Shown here: positions 59,093 through 64,000 of the stretch, in pieces
How the letters are laid out: the number at the start of each line of letters is the position of its first letter
Numbering within the stretch: position 1 is the stretch's first letter
From: Rhodoplanes sp963840055
GTDB lineage: Bacteria; Pseudomonadota; Alphaproteobacteria; Rhizobiales; Xanthobacteraceae
Length of the DNA stretch: 64,000 nt
Direction: 5' to 3'
Assembly (NCBI GenBank): GCA_963840055.1
Contig: CAWIXM010000008.1
Location: 310,001 to 374,000, forward strand
Translations under genes and position numbers: made by a program
Notes under the pieces: generated by a model
Seen by the model: the letters and a program-made list of their open reading frames with translations, nothing else
Database searches by the model: none
What the model was told of the DNA's origin: nothing

Positions 59093-59380
59093 TCAGGTAA
59101 CGGGTGTGAGCGAGCCCGTGCCCTTCGGGGTCTTTATCGTGGCGCACGTCCCTTTCGCCACATACTTCCAGGCATTGCCTTGGTAGTCTACCTTCGACGT
59201 GCCGGCGCAAGTGGTGCCTGGGCCGGCGGCGCAGTCGTTTTGGCCCTTCAGCGCGACACCGTAGCACTTGTCCATGCCGGGCTGTGCAGGCTTCGGCTGG
59301 GCAAAGGCATTGGCGCCGAGCAGCGATAGGGCGGCGGCTACTGAACTGGCGAGAGCAACGGTTTGCGAGCGGCGGGTCAT
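59093..59380 (-). CDS. bufA: BufA-like bufferin precursor (DUF2282)
   Basis: A 95-residue DUF2282 protein. The N-terminus is a signal peptide (MTRRSQTVALASSVAAALSLLGANAFAQ). The mature part has four Cys (39, 50, 58, 79) in DKCYGVALKGQNDCAAG, PGTTCAGTSKVDYQGNAWKYV and GTCATIKTPKG, the conserved BufA1 pattern. In Caulobacter such peptides are modified by BufB/BufC and bind copper in the periplasm. The ATG at 59380 has AGGGGA upstream. A SigF-type promoter lies about 50-75 bases upstream. First gene of bufABC. Confidence 0.93.
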   Translation of the reverse strand: MTRRSQTVALASSVAAALSLLGANAFAQPKPAQPGMDKCYGVALKGQNDCAAGPGTTCAGTSKVDYQGNAWKYVAKGTCATIKTPKGTGSLTPVT

Positions 59381-59430
59381 GGTGATTATCCCCTGTCTGG
59401 AAATGGCCATCGGCCTCGAACATCACCGGT

Positions 59431-59456
59431 TTCGCCAGGGCCGGGTCCCGCGTTAC
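59431..59456 (-). promoter_or_regulatory. Candidate SigF-type promoter of bufABC
   Basis: On the minus strand the site reads GTAAC (59456-59452), 17 bases, then CGAA (59434-59431). It matches the SigF promoter pattern of Caulobacter as I recall it (GTAACC, 16 bases, CGAA), except for one extra spacer base. The predicted transcript start is about 45 bases before the bufA ATG, leaving room for its ribosome site. Confidence 0.65.
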
Positions 59457-59524
59457 TTGAATCACCTCTTCGTGTCCGCTGGCGTTATTTTGATCACGCC
59501 GTCACGACCATCGGGCGCACCCGC

Positions 59525-59549
59525 GTAACAAAACCATCGCACAGGCGAA
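59525..59549 (+). promoter_or_regulatory. Candidate SigF-type promoter of sigF-nrsF
   Basis: GTAAC (59525-59529), 16 bases, CGAA (59546-59549) on the plus strand, 16 bases before the sigF ATG. It is the same pattern as upstream of bufA, pointing the other way, suggesting that SigF controls its own gene. The leader would be very short, so the ATG or the promoter assignment may need revision. Confidence 0.6.
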
Positions 59550-59564
59550 GAGAAGAGACAGCAG

Positions 59565-60128
59565 ATGGCGTTGGGAGGCCGCGAGCGGATTTGGGCTGAG
59601 TGGATGACCGCCGCCCTCGCCGGAGACGAGGCCGCCTATCACCAGTTACTCACGGCGTTGGCGCCGGTGCTGCGGGCGAACACCCGGCGGACGCTAAGCC
59701 AGATGGGCGCGCCCGTGGGCGATGCGGAGGACATTGTGCAGGAGACGCTGCTCGCGATTCATCTGCACCGCAATACGTGGCGGCAAACCGACCCGATCGG
59801 GCCGTGGGTGGCGGCGATCGCGCGCTACAAGCTCATCGATTCACTGCGCCGGCGCGGCCGGCGGGCGGAAGTCGCAATCGATGAGCTTGCCGACGCGCTG
59901 CCCGACAGCGGCGCCGACCCGGAGGAGGAACTCGGGCGGCGTCAGGTTGTGCGGCTGGTCGATCGGCTGCAAGGCCGCCAGGGAGCGATCGTTCGCGCGA
60001 TTTCGCTTGAAGGCGCCGGCATCAGGGACGTTGCGGCGAAGTTCAGGATGAGCGAGGGCGCGGTGCGCGTGGCGCTCCATCGCGGGCTGAAATCGCTCGC
60101 GCAGTTGTACAGATCGAGGGACGGGTGA
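59565..60128 (+). CDS. sigF: ECF sigma factor SigF-like
   Basis: A 187-residue sigma-70 family factor of the ECF type. Region 2 (about 25-95) has AAYHQLLTALAPVLRANTRRTL, DAEDIVQETLLAIHLHRNTWRQTDPIGPWVAAIARYKLIDSLRRRGRR. Region 4 (about 125-180) has GAIVRAISLEGAGIRDVAAKFRMSEGAVRVALHRGL. It closely resembles Caulobacter SigF, which answers metal and oxidative stress. The stop overlaps the GTG start of nrsF, so the pair is coupled. It is divergent from bufA, and both have matching promoter patterns. Confidence 0.9.
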   Translation: MALGGRERIWAEWMTAALAGDEAAYHQLLTALAPVLRANTRRTLSQMGAPVGDAEDIVQETLLAIHLHRNTWRQTDPIGPWVAAIARYKLIDSLRRRGRRAEVAIDELADALPDSGADPEEELGRRQVVRLVDRLQGRQGAIVRAISLEGAGIRDVAAKFRMSEGAVRVALHRGLKSLAQLYRSRDG

Positions 60129-60760
60129 GGACCGAGGAGTTCATTCGCGCATTAGCGGCTGACCGGGCGGTCGAGATCCGGCCGGGTTTGGCGTTCGGGC
60201 TTGCCCTTGCGGCCGGCGCTGTGATCGCCGCCACGGTGTTCTTGTTGGCGCTCGGCGTTCGCCCCGATGTCCTTGCCGTGCTTCACACGGTCCGCTTCCC
60301 GTTCAAGTTCGTCGTCACCATTGCGCTTTTCGCCGCCGGTTTGCGCCTCGCTCTGGCGCTGGCGCGGCCTGGCGGCGATGCGGCCGCGGCGGCGCGGCTG
60401 CTTGCCGTGCCGGCGCTCTTGATCGGCGGGGCGCTCGTGATCGAGCTCGCGGTCGTGCCAACGGCCGCCTGGGGCCCGCGGCTCATAGGCTCCAACGCCA
60501 CGGTGTGCCTTTCGGCGATTCCGGTGATCGCCATTGGCCCGCTCGTGGCTATTCTACTGGCGTTGCGGAGCGGCGCCCCGACCGCGCCTGCGCGCGCCGG
60601 CGCGTCTGCCGGCCTCGTGGCGGCGGCGCTGGCGGCGACGTTCTACGCCGCTCATTGCACCGACGACTCCCCGCTGTTTGTCGCGACCTGGTATTCGCTG
60701 GCGATCGCGCTCGTGGTGGCGGTGGGCGCTCTGCTCGGGCCGCGGGTGCTGCGGTGGTGA
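60125..60760 (+). CDS. nrsF: Anti-sigma factor NrsF (DUF1109)
   Basis: A 211-residue membrane protein with six helices and a short cytosolic N-terminus (RTEEFIRALAADRAVEIRPG), the DUF1109/NrsF anti-sigma family. Two cysteines (Cys128 in NATVCLSAIP and Cys178 in YAAHCTDDSP) sit at the same places as the pair reported to sense metals or oxidants in Caulobacter NrsF. It should hold SigF at the membrane until stress. The GTG start overlaps the sigF stop (GTGA). Confidence 0.92.
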   Translation: MRTEEFIRALAADRAVEIRPGLAFGLALAAGAVIAATVFLLALGVRPDVLAVLHTVRFPFKFVVTIALFAAGLRLALALARPGGDAAAAARLLAVPALLIGGALVIELAVVPTAAWGPRLIGSNATVCLSAIPVIAIGPLVAILLALRSGAPTAPARAGASAGLVAAALAATFYAAHCTDDSPLFVATWYSLAIALVVAVGALLGPRVLRW

Positions 60761-61056
60761 TTGCCGCGCGTCTCGCGCCAATGGGGTAATTCGCATCGCG
60801 CCTGCGACGGGCGCGCATCGGGCAAGTGGCGCAATGCGGCGGGATGAAACCTTAGGCAGCTGCTGCACCCAACACGGCCTAGCGCCCCGGCGACCCCTCG
60901 ACTAATATTACAGGTCTTCTGAGCAGGGCCGATCGGCGTCCGCGCGAAGCGATGGATGTCGCAATAGGACCGCTCCGTTTTCGGCGGAACGTCCCTCCTG
61001 TTGCGCATGTCCAAAACTTGGCGTCGCGCGGTCCCCTTCCACATAACGGATGGCGA
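60761..61056. other. Intergenic region, no supported gene
   Basis: About 300 bases between nrsF and the ClC channel gene, all reading the same way. I see no ORF with a ribosome site, no clear riboswitch motif and no strong terminator. The ClC frame stays open upstream to 60952, but those codons are Arg/Pro-rich and not family-like. Confidence 0.4.
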
Positions 61057-62877
61057 ATGAAAATCAGGCTGCCGCACCGAATTGGGCTTGCACGATTGTC
61101 GATGCTTGCGGTTGTGGTCGGCCTGATCACCGGCCTCGGCGCGGTGTTCTTCCGCGCGCTGATAGGGCTCATCCACAACATCGCTTTTCTCGGCACGTTT
61201 TCCATCTTTTACGAGGCCAATCTATTTACCCAGCCGAGTCCGTGGGGCGCGTTCATTATCCTCGTGCCCGTACTCGGGGGTATAATCGTCACCTTTCTGG
61301 TGACGAATTTCGCACCGGAAGCGCGCGGCCACGGCGTGCCGGAGGTGATGGATGCGATCTATTACCGCGAAGGCATCATCCGGCCGATTGTCGCAGCAGT
61401 AAAGTCGTTGGCTTCCGCGGTCTCCATCGCCACCGGCGCGGCGGTCGGCCGCGAAGGACCGATTATCCAGATTGGCGCGTCGCTCGGCTCCACGCTGGGG
61501 CAAATCATTCAGCTCGCGCCGTGGCAGCGCATCACGCTGGTCGCCGCCGGCGCCGGCGCCGGCATTGCGGCAACCTTCAATACGCCGATCGGCGGCGTGA
61601 TGTTCGCGATCGAATTGATGATGCCCGAGCTGAGCGCACGCACGTTTCTCCCGGTCGCGCTCGCAACCGGAGTCGCGACCTTCGTCGGCCGCATATTCCT
61701 CGGACTGCAGCCGGCCTTTGAAGTGCCGGTCGACATGCTGCTCGATCATCCGCCGTCGCTTCCGGCGCTGCTGTTCTACGCCGTCCTCGGCTTACTGATG
61801 GGCCTTGCGGCGACCGCCTTTATCCGCGGCCTTGGGTTCGCCGAGGACGTCTTCGATCGCATCCACAATCCCTATCTGCGCCATGGCCTCGGGATGCTGA
61901 TCATCGGCGTTCTCATCTACGCGCTGCTTCGCACCACCGGACACTATTACGTAGAAGGCGTCGGCTACGCGACCATCCAGACCATTCTTGCGGGCGGTCT
62001 TGCCATTCCGGCGCTGCTTGCGCTGCTATACGTCGCCAAGTTGTGCGCCACGTCCATCAGTCTCGGGTCGGGCGCCTCGGGCGGCATCTTCTCGCCGTCG
62101 CTATTTATGGGCGCAACGCTGGGCGGGGCGTTCGGCGCAATCGCCACGGCGATTCATCCGATCCAGGAGGTCAGCGTCGCCACTTGCGCGGTCATCGGGA
62201 TGGCCGCGATGGTGGGAGGCGGCACCGGCGCTTCCATGACCGCCGTCACCATGATCTTCGAGATGACGCGCGACTATGACTTGGTGATGCCGATCATCAT
62301 CGCCGTCGCGCTCTCGGTCGGCGTGCGCCGCCTGCTCAGCCACGAAAATATCTATACGGTCAAGCTCGTCGGCCGCCGGCATTTCGTGCCGAAGGCGCTG
62401 CACGCCAACATGTTTCTGGTGCGCCACGCCAGCGAGGTGATGGAAAAGGACGTGATCCTGCTGCCAGCCGACGTGGATTTCGACGCCTTCCTGCGCAGCC
62501 CCCTCGCGCTGCCGTTTGATTTGAGCGAGTTTGGCCGACGTCCTGACCCCGCAATCGGAATTGGGCTGAAGCACGTGGTGGTGACGCGAGGCGACCACAT
62601 CGTGGGAGTCGTCCGCGTCAATACGGCGCTGCGGCGCGGCCTCGAGACCGCCTATACCGGGGTCACGCTCGGCAGCGTCGCACAACGCAATTTCATTATC
62701 GCGCGCGAGGACGACATCATCTTCGACGTTGTGACCCGCATGACGCGTCGCAACGCCGCGATGGCGGTGGTGACCCGCAGTGTGCGGCGCCCACATGCCT
62801 CGGATGTCGTCGGCATCATCTCCAAGGAGCACATTGCCGATTCGGTCGCCGAAAGCATCAAGCCCTATGGCGCGTAG
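61057..62877 (+). CDS. ClC family chloride channel/transporter with CBS domains
   Basis: A 606-residue protein. The membrane part (about 1-420) shows ClC motifs: the GREGP loop in TGAAVGREGPIIQIGASLGS, FNTPIGGVMFAIELMMPEL and GSGASGGIFSPSLFMGATLGGAFGA. The gating glutamate is the one in GREGP. The C-terminal about 150 residues form a CBS pair (VMEKDVILLPADVDFDAFL and IVGVVRVNTALRRGLE), as in larger ClC proteins. It moves chloride or a related anion, by channel or proton exchange. ATG 61057 is chosen by the start of hydrophobic sequence. The gene converges on the methyltransferase gene. Confidence 0.93.
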   Translation: MKIRLPHRIGLARLSMLAVVVGLITGLGAVFFRALIGLIHNIAFLGTFSIFYEANLFTQPSPWGAFIILVPVLGGIIVTFLVTNFAPEARGHGVPEVMDAIYYREGIIRPIVAAVKSLASAVSIATGAAVGREGPIIQIGASLGSTLGQIIQLAPWQRITLVAAGAGAGIAATFNTPIGGVMFAIELMMPELSARTFLPVALATGVATFVGRIFLGLQPAFEVPVDMLLDHPPSLPALLFYAVLGLLMGLAATAFIRGLGFAEDVFDRIHNPYLRHGLGMLIIGVLIYALLRTTGHYYVEGVGYATIQTILAGGLAIPALLALLYVAKLCATSISLGSGASGGIFSPSLFMGATLGGAFGAIATAIHPIQEVSVATCAVIGMAAMVGGGTGASMTAVTMIFEMTRDYDLVMPIIIAVALSVGVRRLLSHENIYTVKLVGRRHFVPKALHANMFLVRHASEVMEKDVILLPADVDFDAFLRSPLALPFDLSEFGRRPDPAIGIGLKHVVVTRGDHIVGVVRVNTALRRGLETAYTGVTLGSVAQRNFIIAREDDIIFDVVTRMTRRNAAMAVVTRSVRRPHASDVVGIISKEHIADSVAESIKPYGA

Positions 62878-62988
62878 CGTGTTGACGCCGCGGCGCGCCG
62901 ATGCGGCTTGGTTAGGGTCCATGACAGAAGGCGGAAGGGGACGCACTCGGGCTGCTTCGCGCGCCACGCCAGCATCCGTCTGTGCCGA

Positions 62989-63960
62989 TCAACCCGCCAA
63001 TAGCTCAAGCGGCTGGAGATTGTTGACGGCGTTTCGCGGAGCGAGGAGCTGGTTTGAAGCGAATCGGTTGATACCGCTTGCAACGGAGATCATCCGATTG
63101 ATGGGACAGCGTTTGACTTCTTCCACGGGCCGGGAGACGTAAAGCTCGGCGTGGAGGAGTCCGCGATCTTCCTTGCCTGCGGCGTCGATGCCAGCCGCGT
63201 GCAGGAGGCCGAGCACCCCATTCATTTCCTCGCGATCGGCAAACCGCCGTTGGACGAAGGTCGCGCCTTCGAAGCGTTCCGTCTCCAGGCCTTGGCCGAC
63301 CAGGAACTGGGCGACGCCGTCGTAGGAGAAAACACGAAGGACGAAGGACGCAACCCAGGGCGCGCGCGGACCGGAGATCGTGTGGCGAGCGATGCGCCCG
63401 AAAGTGCGCTCGGTGATGTAGCCGACGCAACCGGTGGAGACGATCAGGTCGATGTTTTCCAGCACCGCGCCGAGCTCGACCGTAGGCTCCTGATTCTCGA
63501 GATCGATGGCGAAGCCGCGATCGATGCTGCCGACGCGCTCGGCGTAACGGACCGCGCCGCCGGCAATGTCGAGGCCGACGACGCGAATATGCTGGCGCTT
63601 GGGCCAAGACAAGAAGTAATGGCGATCATAGTCCTCAAGCTGCTGCGACGTCAGATTCTCAAGATCGGCGATGTGATAGCGCGCATGCAGCATGTCCCAG
63701 GTCATCGGGTATTTCATCAAGGCGCCGTTGACGCCATAAGAGCAGCCGAGATCGAGGACATTTATCGGCGCGCCTTTGATCTGATACCGCGCCTGGATCA
63801 GCTGCATGAAAACCGGGTGCGCCAGATGCGGAATCATATAATCCAACGAGCCGAGAACCCGGTAATACATCCTCGGATCGGCTTGAACGTAAAGTTGGCT
63901 GAAGTCTGCTCGGTTTATGTTGGCAAAAGAAGTCGCATTGAGTCCGTGCGCCACAGACAT
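62989..63960 (-). CDS. Class I SAM-dependent methyltransferase-like protein
   Basis: A 323-residue protein with a SAM motif I in INVLDLGCSYGVNGALM (about 67-83). The following acidic position is in RVVGLDIAGGAVRYAERVG, and IDLIVSTGCVGYITERTFGRIARHT is a later conserved strand. The N-terminal half (YYRVLGSLDYMIPHLAHPVFMQLI) and C-terminal half are not typical of a known subgroup. Substrate unknown. The N-terminus at 63960 lies 40 bases from the window edge. Its neighbours on the right are not visible. Confidence 0.8.
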   Translation of the reverse strand: MSVAHGLNATSFANINRADFSQLYVQADPRMYYRVLGSLDYMIPHLAHPVFMQLIQARYQIKGAPINVLDLGCSYGVNGALMKYPMTWDMLHARYHIADLENLTSQQLEDYDRHYFLSWPKRQHIRVVGLDIAGGAVRYAERVGSIDRGFAIDLENQEPTVELGAVLENIDLIVSTGCVGYITERTFGRIARHTISGPRAPWVASFVLRVFSYDGVAQFLVGQGLETERFEGATFVQRRFADREEMNGVLGLLHAAGIDAAGKEDRGLLHAELYVSRPVEEVKRCPINRMISVASGINRFASNQLLAPRNAVNNLQPLELLAG

Positions 63961-64000
63961 CGCTTAAGTCCCCCGCCCCTCGTTTATGTATATTTGTAAA

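Noticed and set aside
60761..61056. Fluoride riboswitch before the ClC gene
   Set aside because: I could not find the conserved riboswitch core, and the ClC protein is not clearly of the fluoride type.

Overview
The window comes from a GC-rich alphaproteobacterium, most likely of the order Hyphomicrobiales in the Bradyrhizobium/Rhodopseudomonas/Xanthobacteraceae range. The support is an aerobic-type ubiG, the order ubiG–lysC–ptsP–prfA–prmC–DUF4167, an atpI-B-E-F'-F operon, a fixLJ–receiver–fixK cassette beside ccoNOQP and ccoGHIS, and a Shemin-type hemA. No insertion sequence, prophage or CRISPR array was seen. The whole stretch reads as chromosome, apart from small palindromic repeats and one intron.

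Layout. 1-5400: a partial acyl-CoA ligase, Crp- and LysR-type regulators, a small basic ORF, a secreted Cys/Tyr-rich protein, ubiG and a small membrane protein. 5647-12557: lysC, ptsP, prfA, prmC and a DUF4167 gene. 12756-17188: glgX and a frameshifted AI-2E/PerM-type transporter. 17264-21868: the F0 part of ATP synthase, a coiled-coil secreted protein, a YjbQ-family enzyme and a NarL/FixJ-type regulator. 21952-25465: a solute-symporter/histidine-kinase hybrid whose receiver lies in another frame. 25686-38660: the oxygen-response island, with FixL (heme-PAS kinase), FixJ, a lone receiver and FixK, then an AbrB-type membrane protein, cbb3 oxidase (ccoNOQP) and its assembly genes (ccoGHIS). 38759-45948: a P-loop kinase, two tandem copies of a 102-bp palindromic element, hemA, ycjX/ycjF and a frameshifted hybrid kinase. 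45973-52694: an exonuclease, a DUF294 protein and two DUF485-ActP symporter pairs. 52816-53110: an interrupted tRNA gene. 53314-57355: murA and small genes. 57386-60760: a bufferin-type copper-peptide operon with its SigF/NrsF control pair. 61057-63960: a ClC channel and a methyltransferase.

Main discovery. The minus strand at 53110-52816 encodes tRNA-Thr(GGU) split in the anticodon loop by a 220-nt insertion (53075-52856). The insertion carries a full group I intron core of the small tRNA type (IC3): P2, P3, P7, P8 and P9 can be drawn by eye, the conserved P4/P5 strand is present, and a three-base guide pairs with the anticodon bases GGU. It holds no convincing ORF. The mature tRNA folds perfectly once it is removed, so this looks like a working self-splicing intron. 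I do not recall this tRNA as a known IC3 host.

How the genes work together. Three 14-bp FixK/FNR boxes (upstream of ccoN, ccoG and hemA) link the FixL-FixJ-FixK cascade to the cbb3 oxidase, its copper and assembly factors, and haem synthesis. Two sites of the form GTAAC-N16/17-CGAA sit upstream of sigF and bufA. They match the SigF promoter as I recall it from Caulobacter, suggesting one metal-stress unit. Three genes (AI-2E transporter, symporter-kinase, Cache-kinase) each carry one frame break. These may be true lesions or assembly indels and should be checked against reads.
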